Shown here: positions 1 through 9,336 of the stretch, in pieces
How positions within the stretch are numbered: the stretch's first letter is position 1
Layout: every line of letters starts with the position of its first letter
NCBI GenBank assembly: GCA_016710115.1
Contig: JADJLN010000004.1
Location: forward strand, 62,001 to 126,000
DNA from: Saprospiraceae bacterium
Lineage (GTDB): Bacteria > Bacteroidota > Bacteroidia > Chitinophagales > Saprospiraceae
Length of the DNA: 64,000 bases
Direction: 5' to 3'
Notes under the pieces: model-generated
The model's input: only the letters and a program-made list of their open reading frames with translations
What the model was told of the DNA's origin: nothing
The model's database searches: none
Made by a program: the position numbers and the translations under genes

Positions 1-1720
1 TCAGTGCAGGAGCATCATTCACACCATCACCTGTCATGGCAATGATCTCACCGGAGGACTGGAGTGCATGAATAATTCGCAATTTGGTGTCTGGGCGGAC
101 CCGGGCAAAGACTTCTACATGCTGAATGGCCGGGATGAGATCCGAATCAGATAATTGCTCCATCTCATCACCCGTCAACAATGGCTCCGATTGGATACCG
201 ACCTGGCGGGCAATGGCCACTGCAGTTGCTGGATAGTCGCCGGTGATCATTCGTACGCCTAATCCTGCGGTTTTCAGATCCCGGATCACCCCGGGAATCA
301 GGACTTCCGGCGGATCGGCAAAGACGATCAATCCCAGCCAGGAAAAGTCGATCTGCTCCTGTCGTTCAGGCATTTTTTCATTCTGCCATTTCCCTTGGGC
401 AACCCCGAGAACCCGATAACCCTGGCCCGCGAAGGATTCAGCTTTGGCCAGGGCCTCATCATGAGTGGATGGGTCCACAGAACAAAGTTGAAGTACTCCC
501 TCAACGCCTCCCTTGCAGGCTATTCGTCGATCCCCAGCCGCATTCACCCAGATATGTGTCATCACAGGAGGCTGGCCAGCCAGTGGAAACTCATGGATCA
601 TGTGAAATTGCGAACGTTCATTCCTGGCAACACTGCTTTGGTAGTGGTGGTGAATCGATCGTTCCATGGGATCAAAAGGAGTTTCCTCACTGGCCCACAT
701 CGCCATTTCCAAAACGTCTGACGCAGGAGATGAATCTCCATAATGAAATTCTGTCCTGGTTAGGGCATCCCAGATATGCACCACCTGCATTCGATTGCCG
801 GTGAGTGTGCCCGTTTTGTCAAAACAGATCACAGTTGCCGCACCAAGAGTTTCTACGGTTTGGGGCTGGCGGGCGATGATACCATGTCGAAGGAGACGAT
901 AGGCCCCCATGGCCATGAACGTGGTCAATGCCACCGGGATCTCCTCGGGTAAAACAGACATGGCCATGGTCAATCCAGATAATAATCCATTGACCAGACT
1001 TCCGGTCGTCCAGGTGTAATAGGAAGTCACAAAGAGAAACGCTACGCTCCCTGCAATCACCATAACTCGGACAAACCGATCCACCTGCTGTTGAAGTGGT
1101 GTGCGCACTTTGCTGACACTTTCAAGAGACAGGCCGATCCCCGCCAGGGTAGTCTGTACACCAATAGCGATCACTCGTGCAGTGCAATAACCTCTGACCA
1201 CGAGGGTGCCCTGAAGGATCTGTTCTCCGATTTGTTTGCCGACGGCGTCAGATTCTCCCGTGAGGAGTGCCTCGTTCATCGCCAGGTCATTTGTTGCCAG
1301 GATCTCTGCGTCCGCAGGGACGATGTTTCCTTCTTCACAAATGATCAGGTCATTGATGACGATCTCCTGGACCGGTACTTCCCTGGGTTGGCCATCACGC
1401 AATACCTTGGCCCGGGCAGCTGTGATCTTCCCTAATGCTTTAACCGCTTGCTGGCTTCGTAGATCCTGGAATATGGAGATCCCGGCGACAAAGACCAACG
1501 CGATACCCATTGTGATGGCTTCAGGTACTTTGCCCAGAAAGGCATAAAGCCCACTGGCCACCAATAAAAGCAGAAACATGGGCTCAATGACTACCGGTAT
1601 CACGACCTGCCAAAGTGTACTTTTTCCCCGGAGGGCTATATTTTCGCCATGAAGCGCTCGTTGATGGGCTACTTCAGCCTCAGTCAGGCCGGTTAGTTTG
1701 TCAGGGTTTGTCTGCCTCAT
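1..1720 (-). CDS. P-type cation-transporting ATPase (partial, C-terminus off the left edge)
   Basis: Reading the minus strand from the ATG at 1720 gives 573 codons without a stop, running off the window. An N-terminal cation-ATPase segment is followed by two hydrophobic hairpins (about residues 38-80 and 215-265), the actuator motif TGES (154-157), the M4 motif VLPEEIPVAL, the phosphorylation site DKTGT with the acceptor Asp301, and the hinge TGDGVNDAP just before the edge. This order is that of P2-type ATPases, which pump Ca2+ or other cations out of the cytoplasm using an aspartyl-phosphate intermediate. PEEIP in M4 fits the Ca2+/cation P2 group better than heavy-metal P1B pumps, and no N-terminal metal-binding CxxC is seen. 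The ion cannot be fixed without the missing M5-M6 region. It is divergently placed to queG with a 199-bp gap. Confidence 0.93.
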   Translation of the reverse strand, partial: MRQTNPDKLTGLTEAEVAHQRALHGENIALRGKSTLWQVVIPVVIEPMFLLLLVASGLYAFLGKVPEAITMGIALVFVAGISIFQDLRSQQAVKALGKITAARAKVLRDGQPREVPVQEIVINDLIICEEGNIVPADAEILATNDLAMNEALLTGESDAVGKQIGEQILQGTLVVRGYCTARVIAIGVQTTLAGIGLSLESVSKVRTPLQQQVDRFVRVMVIAGSVAFLFVTSYYTWTTGSLVNGLLSGLTMAMSVLPEEIPVALTTFMAMGAYRLLRHGIIARQPQTVETLGAATVICFDKTGTLTGNRMQVVHIWDALTRTEFHYGDSSPASDVLEMAMWASEETPFDPMERSIHHHYQSSVARNERSQFHMIHEFPLAGQPPVMTHIWVNAAGDRRIACKGGVEGVLQLCSVDPSTHDEALAKAESFAGQGYRVLGVAQGKWQNEKMPERQEQIDFSWLGLIVFADPPEVLIPGVIRDLKTAGLGVRMITGDYPATAVAIARQVGIQSEPLLTGDEMEQLSDSDLIPAIQHVEVFARVRPDTKLRIIHALQSSGEIIAMTGDGVNDAPAL

Positions 1721-1919
1721 TGAAGAAATGCTGAGTGAAGATAAGCGATGCCTGTATCTCCACGGACAAACCTCAAAGCATAAGCAAGTGACAAGATCCA
1801 CAACCTCATTTCAAAACAGGCAAACAGGGCAGTAGCCATTCCACATTCCAGGGTGCATCGGGCTCCATTCAAATGTATCCACGCGCAAAATACCCGACAC
1901 CCTCCCTTATCTTTACAAG

Positions 1920-2849
1920 ATGCCATTCCCTCTCTCCACAGAACCGATCAAGCAAAAAGCAGCCGACCTCGGCTTCTTCCTCTGTTCAGTAGCAACGGCA
2001 GAACCAATGGAGGAAGAGGCCAGACGGCTCGAGGATTGGCTCAATCGCAATTATCACGGCAAGATGGGCTATATGGCAAACCATTTTGAGTTGCGGACCG
2101 ACCCGACCAAATTGGTTCCTGGTGCAAGAAGTGTTATCAGTCTTGGGTGTAATTACCACAATCCAGACGTGCCTGAAGATCCTGAATCACCGAGGATCAG
2201 CCAGTATGCATACGGCGAAGACTACCATAAGGTGATCCGGCGCAAATTGAAAGCGTTATTGCAATGGATGAAAGAAGAATATGGCGATATCCAGGGTCGT
2301 GTATTTGTCGATTCCGGACCGGTATTGGAACGTGATTGGGCTCGTCGATCGGGTATGGGTTGGGCGGGCAAACATACCCTGTTGATTAACCGCGATGCAG
2401 GGAGTTACTTCTTTCTAGCCGAAATCATTATTGATTTACCACTTGTGCCAGATCCACCTATAAAAGATTATTGTGGCACTTGTACGCGATGTATCGATGC
2501 TTGCCCGACGGATGCCATTTCACCCTCTGGTTATTTACTGGACGGTTCAAAATGTATTTCCTACCTCACCATTGAATTGCGTGAATCAATACCTGCTGAA
2601 TTTAAAGATAAACTCGAAGGTTGGGCATTCGGATGCGATATATGCCAGGAGGTTTGTCCCTGGAACCGGTTTGCACAACACCATGCAGAACCCGCCTTTC
2701 ACCCGCATCCGGATTTGTTGGCGATGACCCATTCTGACTGGCAGGAAATGACAGAAGAATTGTTTTTAAACGTGTTCGGACATACACCGGTCAAACGTGC
2801 CGGGTGGAATAAACTCATGAGCACTACCCTGAAATCAAACAGGGATTAG
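1920..2849 (+). CDS. queG: Epoxyqueuosine reductase QueG
   Basis: Cytoplasmic iron-sulfur/cobalamin enzyme that reduces epoxyqueuosine to queuosine in the wobble position of GUN tRNAs. The 309 residues match the family length without HEAT repeats. Two [4Fe-4S] motifs are visible: CGTCTRCIDACP (Cys185, 188, 191, 195) and CDICQEVCPW (Cys239, 242, 246), with a further Cys212. The conserved Asp131 region VDSGPVLERDWA and GWAGKHTLLI are present. The start is the ATG at 1920; an earlier start in another frame is a shadow. A TAtcTTTA sequence just upstream resembles a Bacteroidota -7 element. The last ten residues are not family-like, and an open frame continues to about 2957 in a shifted register, so the extreme C-terminus may be affected by an indel. 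Confidence 0.95.
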   Translation: MPFPLSTEPIKQKAADLGFFLCSVATAEPMEEEARRLEDWLNRNYHGKMGYMANHFELRTDPTKLVPGARSVISLGCNYHNPDVPEDPESPRISQYAYGEDYHKVIRRKLKALLQWMKEEYGDIQGRVFVDSGPVLERDWARRSGMGWAGKHTLLINRDAGSYFFLAEIIIDLPLVPDPPIKDYCGTCTRCIDACPTDAISPSGYLLDGSKCISYLTIELRESIPAEFKDKLEGWAFGCDICQEVCPWNRFAQHHAEPAFHPHPDLLAMTHSDWQEMTEELFLNVFGHTPVKRAGWNKLMSTTLKSNRD

Positions 2850-3065
2850 ATGCAGATTGGTTCCTGAATGAAGAACTGGAATCAGTAGCTGAACCGAATT
2901 ATCATGTTTCGTTGTATCCCAAAGGTAAAAGGAATCGTTGCCCGCAAGGAGAGCCATGATCAGAAGGGTATCCGTATTTGCAGGGAACAACAAATAAATA
3001 CCAACCGCTTGATTCGCGGTTAGTGAATGGACTGTTCCAGTTCTATCCTCTCCGGTCCTGCACGA

Positions 3066-3743
3066 TCAGTTCTTGATGTAGATCGTTTTGGTGACGGTAT
3101 ACCAGACAGCCATTCTCCCTCCTTTCGAAGTGCCCTCGTCAACTGTTGCCCGGTTGTGTGTGCGGATGAGGGTGCATGTTGCATTTCCCTGACCCAGTTT
3201 TTGCAGCTTCGATGCAGGTAGAATCAGTTCGGGATCACCGATCGCACTACTGGCGACAATCTCGAAGTTGTTCTGTTGTGTTCCATCCATGGTCAGACTG
3301 ACGGTTTCTCCTTCTGCGATGGGCGCACCTGTCCACGTAAACGTGAATGAACTGCCGGCATCAAGGGTATCCACATCAGGAAAGTCCAACGGAATGATGG
3401 TGGCAGTTGTATTGGTGAACTGGTCATTATTCAGATCGGTGTACGTGAAGGTGCCCGCATTTTTTAATCCGGCATATTCCCGCTGATGGAACCCGAGAAC
3501 CTGATTGTAATTCAATTCATCATTGTCGAAGGTGCTGATCGCCGGGCTGGACAGTTTCAGTAATGTGCCGCCCGGGCCACCAAATCGAAATGTCGCCTGC
3601 GCTGTCGTTCGATCCGCGTTCTGATTATAGAACAGTTCGTAAATGGTATAGATGGAATCCTGCTCCACATTTTTTGAATCCTCCTTGACGCAGGATGTCA
3701 ATACCAGGACGCAAGCAAATAACAGAAAGAGGGGCCACTTCAT
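3066..3743 (-). CDS. Putative lipoprotein, function unknown
   Basis: The 225-residue protein starts with a typical type II signal peptide: charged MK, a hydrophobic stretch and the lipobox LTSC (Cys18), followed by acidic and polar residues. The mature part is rich in Thr, Asn, Phe and Gly with alternating hydrophobic residues, suggesting a beta-rich fold. It includes an immunoglobulin-like stretch (GSSFTFTWTGAPIAEGETV) that recalls adhesion or calcium-binding domains in Bacteroidota lipoproteins. Expected location is the periplasm or outer membrane. I do not recognise the family. It stands alone, with about 200 bp to the unknown gene on the same strand upstream. Confidence 0.8.
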   Translation of the reverse strand: MKWPLFLLFACVLVLTSCVKEDSKNVEQDSIYTIYELFYNQNADRTTAQATFRFGGPGGTLLKLSSPAISTFDNDELNYNQVLGFHQREYAGLKNAGTFTYTDLNNDQFTNTTATIIPLDFPDVDTLDAGSSFTFTWTGAPIAEGETVSLTMDGTQQNNFEIVASSAIGDPELILPASKLQKLGQGNATCTLIRTHNRATVDEGTSKGGRMAVWYTVTKTIYIKN

Positions 3744-3951
3744 ATGTTGTCAATAGTGAACGGTGAAGATACAGATTGTCGAAAGCGATAACGCATGAGT
3801 TCAGGAGTTTCATATTCGACTGCGAAAAGATCCGTTCAACTTCACAACGGGCAAGGAAGACGTTTGAGTCTGGCCAAAGGATGAATTTCATCTGATTGAC
3901 AGGAATCGTCATTTCATGTCAAGGATCATTCAGATGATCTAACTGAATCAT

Positions 3952-5193
3952 TCAGACCATCATTTCCATGATCTTCGCCCGCCATTTCGGAAAGCCGTCA
4001 ATGAAATCCGAATTGCGGTGTTCATGTGCGATGCGGTTAAATACAAAGGCCGTCCTGTCCGTGTGTTGGATATAAGTCATTCGTCCGTGATCCCGTATCG
4101 AATTGATTTCCCGTTCAAGAAGTGTGTACGCCTGGGCCAGGGGAAAGGGTCCCTTTGGCAAACTCCAGATATATGTGGCATTGGTGTTGAGCAACTCCCA
4201 GAGAAAGTGGTGCATCGTTTTTCCGCCATGGTGGAAGAGAAACCCGAAATCAGGTTGGAGTGTAAATTTCAAGGGAGAAGAAGGTTCATGGATCTGTCCG
4301 GAAAGGAATTGCAATTGTGGTCGATTGCGCACATTCTGCGCGTCCATGATTTCTTCCAGCAGCAATTTCTCCTGGTTGCGGTATGTATTTCCCAGAGCCT
4401 CTGCCGGTGTATCCTCAAAAACTTCTCCGGACCCAAACAGCCCCTTGTCCACTCGTCCCTGTTGCATCGTTTTGATGCTGTCCCGGATAACCAGTCTGCG
4501 CACGGAAGAAATGGAATCATCGTTGATCAGGTTCAGATCCACAGAGCTGCAGGAGACTGTCTGGATCATTTTCCCAACCATCTCCACCACGCCAGTGAAT
4601 GCGATGGTCCGTTTGCCCAGAAGTCTGCCGAAAAACGGTTTGATTGCTTCAAATTCAGGCAGGATATGTGGATTAGCCAGGATGATCTGAACCGGGTCAG
4701 GGATACCTGGCAGCCGTTTTTCACTTTCTGCATATCCTCGTTTGAAGGTCAACCGGTTCAAGGGAATCCGACCTTCGATCCGAACCCGGCTGACCGTGGA
4801 TTTGACCGGCAATCCATCTTCTTTCCGGGTTGGTATTCCGGCCTGGATCAGGCCGCTGAAGGCATCCTTCCGATACACGCTCAAATTGCCCTGGAGAGCG
4901 ACCCAATCCAGCCTGGCAAATCGGATGTGCTGTACCGGAGCTTTGGGCATTTGCTGGGAAAAATGCGGTTCCGGATGGGCTGCTCCATAATGTACCACGG
5001 TGACGGAAAGCGTGCCTGTCTTTCGGTCATATCCATCCTGACGCACCCGCCAGTAGTGGGTCGTATGTTCTGAAAAATGAAAATTGGGCTTAGGCGGAAA
5101 ATTGGTTTGTGTCCAGGGAAGCAATTCACGGCTGTTCAGATGAACACCTTCATTCGAAAGGCGAAGCAGGATTGTTCTGGCCGGAGTAGACAT
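3952..5193 (-). CDS. Hypothetical protein, 413 residues
   Basis: I do not recognise this protein. It has no signal peptide or membrane segment and looks cytoplasmic. The sequence is charged and well mixed, with a Trp/His/Tyr-rich N-terminal part (residues 25-110), a basic middle part, and a C-terminal segment with FHHGGKTMHHFLWELL and HEHRNSDFIDGFPKWR. Reading this frame rather than the 351-codon open frame on the opposite strand (4018-5073) is supported by the balanced amino-acid composition; the antisense frame is rich in Cys, His and Arg, as expected of a shadow. The first residues (TPARTILLRLSNEGVHLNSRELLPW) have the regular look of a beta-sandwich start, but no function can be claimed. 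Confidence 0.8.
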   Translation of the reverse strand: MSTPARTILLRLSNEGVHLNSRELLPWTQTNFPPKPNFHFSEHTTHYWRVRQDGYDRKTGTLSVTVVHYGAAHPEPHFSQQMPKAPVQHIRFARLDWVALQGNLSVYRKDAFSGLIQAGIPTRKEDGLPVKSTVSRVRIEGRIPLNRLTFKRGYAESEKRLPGIPDPVQIILANPHILPEFEAIKPFFGRLLGKRTIAFTGVVEMVGKMIQTVSCSSVDLNLINDDSISSVRRLVIRDSIKTMQQGRVDKGLFGSGEVFEDTPAEALGNTYRNQEKLLLEEIMDAQNVRNRPQLQFLSGQIHEPSSPLKFTLQPDFGFLFHHGGKTMHHFLWELLNTNATYIWSLPKGPFPLAQAYTLLEREINSIRDHGRMTYIQHTDRTAFVFNRIAHEHRNSDFIDGFPKWRAKIMEMMV

Positions 5194-5375
5194 GGTAACC
5201 GCGAATCAAATAACCAACCCAATTTACGGTTTTTTCAGGCTTTACCCGTCATCCGGGGTGTTCATGTTTGTGGTTCGGGTGGGCTTGTGGTGCAATGCCC
5301 TCGAATGCGTTCCAGCCTGGCCTCTTTGCTTTTGACTGGCTATCAACATAACGAGCGACTTCGTACCTTTCCCGC

Positions 5376-6407
5376 ATGAATAAATGGTGGATCACCCTGA
5401 AACAGGGTCGTACGATAGCCCTGATCGCTTCGCTGGTCTTTATCGGGCTGATCATCTACTTCTTTACAGACATTGTCACCTACATTCTTCTTGCCTGGGT
5501 GATCTCCATGGTCGGGGCACCTTTGATGTCGCTCATGCGAAAAATCCGGATCAAGGGATGGGTACCCAATGCGAGCCTGCGGGCAGCGATCACCATCATG
5601 GTCTTCTTTGGTATCCTGGGTGGTTTGGGATGGCTCTTTATTCCGATGCTTCTGGAGCAAGCGGCTTCCATTTCACAGGTGAATTATGTGGCCATTGCTC
5701 AATCCCTGGAAGAGCCGCTCAATCGTCTGAATGAACGTCTGGCGGAACTGGGTCTTGTTCACGATACACGGTCACCTTCCGAACAGGTTATCGCCACCCT
5801 GAAGACCTGGTTCGAGCCCGCAAAAGTGGGCGGCTTTTTTACATCCAGTCTGTCTCTTGCCGGTACGTTGATCATCGGCCTTTTCAGCGTGATTTTCATA
5901 GCCTTTTTCTTTTTGCGGGAAGAGGGTCTTTTTATGGATTTTGTATCCAGTCTTGTGCCTCAGGAATACAATGAACGCACACGCCGGGTGATTGATGATG
6001 TGTCTGAACTGTTGACACGATATTTTGGTGGTGTTCTCATTCAGATCACACTGATCACTTTACTGCTGACCATTTTCCTTACCCTGGTGGGTGTGAACAA
6101 TGCTTTCCTGATCGCTTTTTTTGCTGCTTTGATCAATGTGATCCCCTACATCGGTTTCGTGCAGCTTCTGGATAATTTTATTTTTCAGCCATTTATCCTG
6201 GGCAGCCGTGTCCTGGCCCATCCACTGGAGATCTTCATCATTGTGATGGTCGGAGCGAAGATCGGTGGCATTACCGGAATGGTGCTGGCTATCCCGACCT
6301 ACACCGTACTGCGGGTGATTGCCCGGGTATTTCTCAGCGAATTTACGATTGTCAAGAAATTGACCCGAAGGATGGAAGAGGCTGAAAATGGGGCATCAAC
6401 TGGTTGA
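5376..6407 (+). CDS. AI-2E family transporter (PerM-like permease) with an apparent internal deletion
   Basis: Integral membrane protein of the AI-2E transporter/UPF0118 family. Some members export autoinducer-2, others ions or small solutes; the substrate here is unknown. Paired N-terminal helices (about residues 13-55 and 70-95), the long soluble middle region, and the C-terminal signature with LDNFIFQPFILGS, HPLEIFIIVMVGAKIGG and GMVLAIPTYTVLRV are all seen. At about position 6163 the sequence runs directly from INVIPYIG to FVQLLDNF, whereas family members normally have some 45-50 residues (a transmembrane pair) between these motifs. The length of 343 is correspondingly short. The reading frame is kept. 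The stop overlaps the upstream ATG of the next gene frame by 20 bp, and the two are probably co-transcribed. Confidence 0.88.
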   Translation: MNKWWITLKQGRTIALIASLVFIGLIIYFFTDIVTYILLAWVISMVGAPLMSLMRKIRIKGWVPNASLRAAITIMVFFGILGGLGWLFIPMLLEQAASISQVNYVAIAQSLEEPLNRLNERLAELGLVHDTRSPSEQVIATLKTWFEPAKVGGFFTSSLSLAGTLIIGLFSVIFIAFFFLREEGLFMDFVSSLVPQEYNERTRRVIDDVSELLTRYFGGVLIQITLITLLLTIFLTLVGVNNAFLIAFFAALINVIPYIGFVQLLDNFIFQPFILGSRVLAHPLEIFIIVMVGAKIGGITGMVLAIPTYTVLRVIARVFLSEFTIVKKLTRRMEEAENGASTG

Positions 6408-6420
6408 GGCAATACCATCT

Positions 6421-7653
6421 ATGATCGGATCAACGCCCATAGACATCGCTGTTATCGGCGGTGGAGCCGCCGGTTTTTTTGCTGCGATCACTGCTGCCGA
6501 ATGCAATCCTTCTCTTCGCACAGTCATCTTTGAACGTGGTCGTGACGTTTTACAGAAGGTCCGGATTTCTGGTGGGGGGCGGTGTAACGTCACGCATGCC
6601 TGTTTTGACCCGCGGGAACTGGTTCAATTCTACCCACGAGGAGAAAAGGAATTGCTCGGCCCCTTCATGCGCTTTGCTCCAGGAGATACGGTGGATTGGT
6701 TTGGTCAGCGGGGTGTCAAGCTGAAAACGGAGGATGACGGTCGCATGTTCCCGGTCACCGATCAGTCGGCCACGATAGCTCACTGTTTGATCCAGGCTGC
6801 GGAACATGCCGGAGTCAAGGTTCGAACTCAATCCCGTGTCGAGCACATATCTCCCCCAAAAACGCCTGATGATCCCTGGCGATTGACCGTAAATGGACAA
6901 TCTGTATTCGCTGGGAAGGTGATGATCGCAGCAGGGAGCAGTACGGCGATCTGGAACATGCTGGACGCATTAGGAATTGGAATCATGGAACCTGTTCCAT
7001 CATTATTTACATTCAATATTAAAGATCACAGGATCCAGGGGCTTCTGGGAATTTCGGTGCCGGAGGCCATTGTCGAAGTGATGGATAGTGACTTGCAGGC
7101 GCAGGGGCCGTTGCTGATCACCCACTGGGGAATGAGCGGTCCGGCCATTCTCAAACTGTCTGCCTGGGGGGCACGGGTACTCGCAGGGTGTCAGTATCGG
7201 TTTTCGATCCGGGTCAACTGGACAGGCCAATCGCGGGATGTTGTGCAGCGCTGGTTGTCGGATCAGCGACGAGAGTCCTCCAGAAAGCTGATCAACAATA
7301 CACCTTATGAAGCCATTCCCGGCCGATTGTGGTGCCGGTTGACCGAACGAGCGGGTATCGGGAATACCCGGATCTGGACAGAATTGCGGAAGGAGGAGGA
7401 GCTGGCTCTTTTGGCAGAACTTGTGTCCGGTAAATTCCAGGTGAATGGAAAGAGCACTTTCAAGGAGGAGTTTGTCACTGCTGGCGGGATAGACCTGCGG
7501 GAAGTTGACTTCAAGCGATTCTCCATTCGCAGGCATCCTGGATTATACGCTGCGGGTGAGATCCTGAATATCGATGCCATCACCGGCGGATTCAACTTTC
7601 AGGCTGCCTGGACCGGTGGTTGGCTGGCTGGCAAGGCGATGGGGGAGGAGTGA
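6421..7653 (+). CDS. HI0933/YhiN-type NAD(P)/FAD-dependent oxidoreductase
   Basis: Flavoprotein of the HI0933 family (aminoacetone-oxidase-like; no physiological substrate established). The N-terminal Rossmann motif VIGGGAAGFFAA binds FAD, and GGGRCNVTHA is a family hallmark. The C-terminal block TAGGIDLREVDFKRF and AAGEILNIDAITGGFNFQAAWTGG closes the FAD site. I chose the ATG at 6421 because it lies 8 residues before the conserved Rossmann strand; the upstream ATG at 6388 would add 11 unlike residues and overlap the permease gene. About 410 residues is normal for the family. Cytoplasmic. It is followed by a 212-bp gap and a convergent gene. Confidence 0.93.
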   Translation: MIGSTPIDIAVIGGGAAGFFAAITAAECNPSLRTVIFERGRDVLQKVRISGGGRCNVTHACFDPRELVQFYPRGEKELLGPFMRFAPGDTVDWFGQRGVKLKTEDDGRMFPVTDQSATIAHCLIQAAEHAGVKVRTQSRVEHISPPKTPDDPWRLTVNGQSVFAGKVMIAAGSSTAIWNMLDALGIGIMEPVPSLFTFNIKDHRIQGLLGISVPEAIVEVMDSDLQAQGPLLITHWGMSGPAILKLSAWGARVLAGCQYRFSIRVNWTGQSRDVVQRWLSDQRRESSRKLINNTPYEAIPGRLWCRLTERAGIGNTRIWTELRKEEELALLAELVSGKFQVNGKSTFKEEFVTAGGIDLREVDFKRFSIRRHPGLYAAGEILNIDAITGGFNFQAAWTGGWLAGKAMGEE

Positions 7654-7809
7654 GGCCACTGTTCGCCCCCTAGTGCTCGGGGCCGTTCGCTGTTCGCCAT
7701 TCGACCCTCAATTAGAGACCTCATTTGAAGATGGACTTTCTCCTTCTCTCCTCAACATCACCCTCAAAACCTCATAACCTCCTCCCTCATAACCTTTAAA
7801 AAAGGGCAT

Positions 7810-7841
7810 AAAAAAAGCCCCGTCCCGAAAGGGACGAGGCT
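7810..7841 (-). terminator. Intrinsic terminator of the RRM gene
   Basis: On the minus strand a 10-bp stem (7831-7840 with 7817-7826, one G-U pair) with a four-base loop is followed by a run of seven U. It lies 25 bp downstream of the RRM gene stop and may also end transcripts from the flavoprotein side, since a GC-rich hairpin works in both directions but has its U-run only on the minus strand. Confidence 0.85.
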
Positions 7842-7865
7842 GTATGAATTCAACGCGGGTAAGCG

Positions 7866-8327
7866 TTAGTCTTCAAAGCGATTCCAACGGCTTTCGCCGC
7901 CTCCGGAACTACGGTCGTCACGACCACGGAAATCACGGCCTCCGCCGCCTCCGCCGCCATAACCACCACGGCCTCCGCCGCCTCCGCCGCCATAACCACC
8001 ACGGCTGCCGCCTCCGCCGCCGCCGCCGTAGCCACCACGGCTACCTCCACCTCCACCGCCACCACCTGGGCGGAATTCGCGACGAGGACGATCCTCAGCC
8101 TCTTTGACAACCAATGTGCTGCCATCGAGTTCGGATCCGTCCAGGGCATCCACAGCTTGCTGTGCAGCCTCGTTGTCAGGCATTTCGACAAAGCCGAAAC
8201 CCTTGGAACGACCTGTTTCACGGTCGATAATTACCTTGGCGGAAGAAACCTCACCAAATTTTTCAAAAGCGGCTTGCAGATCCTCACTGGAGGTCCGGAA
8301 GTTGATTTTGGCTACAAAAATGTTCAT
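7866..8327 (-). CDS. RNA-binding protein with one RRM domain and a Gly-rich tail
   Basis: A 153-residue cytoplasmic RNA-binding protein of the bacterial glycine-rich RRM type. The RRM covers residues 1-77, with RNP2 IFVAKI (3-8) and RNP1 KGFGFVEM (42-49). After a short acidic/arginine linker come four GGYGGGGGGG-like repeats with Arg and Ser, ending in RGRDDRSSGGGESRWNRFED. Such proteins are common in Bacteroidota and cyanobacteria and are often cold-induced or abundant; their RNA targets are mostly unknown. The DNA of the tail is itself a short tandem repeat (7935-8060), so length variation by slippage is expected. It is followed by a clear terminator. Confidence 0.93.
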   Translation of the reverse strand: MNIFVAKINFRTSSEDLQAAFEKFGEVSSAKVIIDRETGRSKGFGFVEMPDNEAAQQAVDALDGSELDGSTLVVKEAEDRPRREFRPGGGGGGGGSRGGYGGGGGGGSRGGYGGGGGGGRGGYGGGGGGGRDFRGRDDRSSGGGESRWNRFED

Positions 8328-8549
8328 AACACAGTTAAATAAATAAAGAATAAAAAGTAAGATGACAAATTGAACTGTTCTTGAGTGTAGCCAGCATACG
8401 ATTCAACACTTCTTCTCGGTTAAAGCTGATTTCCACTAAGCCGGAAACATCAGGATCTGGCAGCTTTCTGCTACAGACCGGGGGATGATCTCCGCAATAA
8501 TACGACAAACTTGCCCGTAAAGTTCCGGAGTTCCTACGGATTCACAAAA

Positions 8550-9290
8550 TTATTTATCCTGACGAGCAAATACGCGCTTGAGCAGGTCGCTGGTACGGGA
8601 GGACAGATTGGTCCGGATATTCAGCTCTTCCACTTCGATTTTGGAAAACAGGCCATCCAGCGCCTTGTTCGTTACATGGTCATCCAGCCGGGTATTGACA
8701 GCGGTGACAAATGGCAATCGGTTGTAGGCTGTCGTTGCAGAAGACCAGAGTGATACGGCATTCACCTTTTCCAGAGACTCCAGGATCACCGGGTGAAACT
8801 CGTCATAGAGTGGAGACCGCGTCGTCCGATCCAGGTATTGGGTAGCCGCATTCTTCTGTCCCATCAGGATGTTCATTGCATCCTTGAAGGTCATCTGTTT
8901 GATCGCCGAAATAAAGATCGGCTTGGCTTTCTGGGCAGCATCCTCTGCAGCCCGGTTCAGACGCTCCGTCAGATCGGATTCCAGGTTCTGGAAGCCGGGC
9001 ACAACTTTCAACTTGTTGATCACCGTCTGTGCTTCTGCTGGCAGGAGGATCTTGTACGGGCTTTTGTAGTAGCCATCGGCCTGAGAAAGCGCATCGGCAC
9101 CTTTGCTCACGCCGATTTCCAGGGCCTCCTTCAAGCCGTTGCCTACTTCAGCGTCGGATGAGGATGAGGGGAGTGCTTTTTTGGCTTTTCCCAACAAGCC
9201 ATCCAGCGTCTGCAGCTGGGCAGTCGAGCAGGAAAAGAGGAATACTGTTGACAGAAGTAGGGTGGTGAGTTTCATGTTGTTTGTGTTCAT
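8550..9290 (-). CDS. DUF4197 domain lipoprotein
   Basis: About 246 residues from the ATG at 9290 (a second ATG at 9275 is equally possible; an ORF-extending start at 9389 would precede the signal sequence with unlike residues). The N-terminus has a hydrophobic stretch ending in the lipobox FLFSC. The rest matches the DUF4197 pattern: GLKEALEIGVSKGADALSQADGYYKSPYKILLP, a helical middle part, and TRSPLYDEFHPVI followed by the C-terminal NKALDGLFSKIEVEELNIRTN. The function of DUF4197 is unknown; the signal suggests a periplasm-facing lipoprotein. It follows folB on the same strand, 46 bp downstream, and may share its transcript. Confidence 0.88.
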   Translation of the reverse strand: MNTNNMKLTTLLLSTVFLFSCSTAQLQTLDGLLGKAKKALPSSSSDAEVGNGLKEALEIGVSKGADALSQADGYYKSPYKILLPAEAQTVINKLKVVPGFQNLESDLTERLNRAAEDAAQKAKPIFISAIKQMTFKDAMNILMGQKNAATQYLDRTTRSPLYDEFHPVILESLEKVNAVSLWSSATTAYNRLPFVTAVNTRLDDHVTNKALDGLFSKIEVEELNIRTNLSSRTSDLLKRVFARQDK

Positions 9291-9336
9291 TCGTTGCGAT
9301 AACGCTTGAGGATGGTCGATCGTTGTTATCAAATCT

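Noticed and set aside
2850..3065. Small gene after queG in a shifted frame (ends near 2957)
   Set aside because: No start codon or known motif; more likely a shifted extension or non-coding sequence.
4018..5073. Long open frame (351 codons) on the plus strand
   Set aside because: Antisense to the 413-residue gene; rich in Cys, His, Phe and Arg with no motif, as expected of a shadow frame.
7935..8060. Non-coding microsatellite
   Set aside because: The repeat stays in frame with the RRM protein and codes for its Gly-rich tail.
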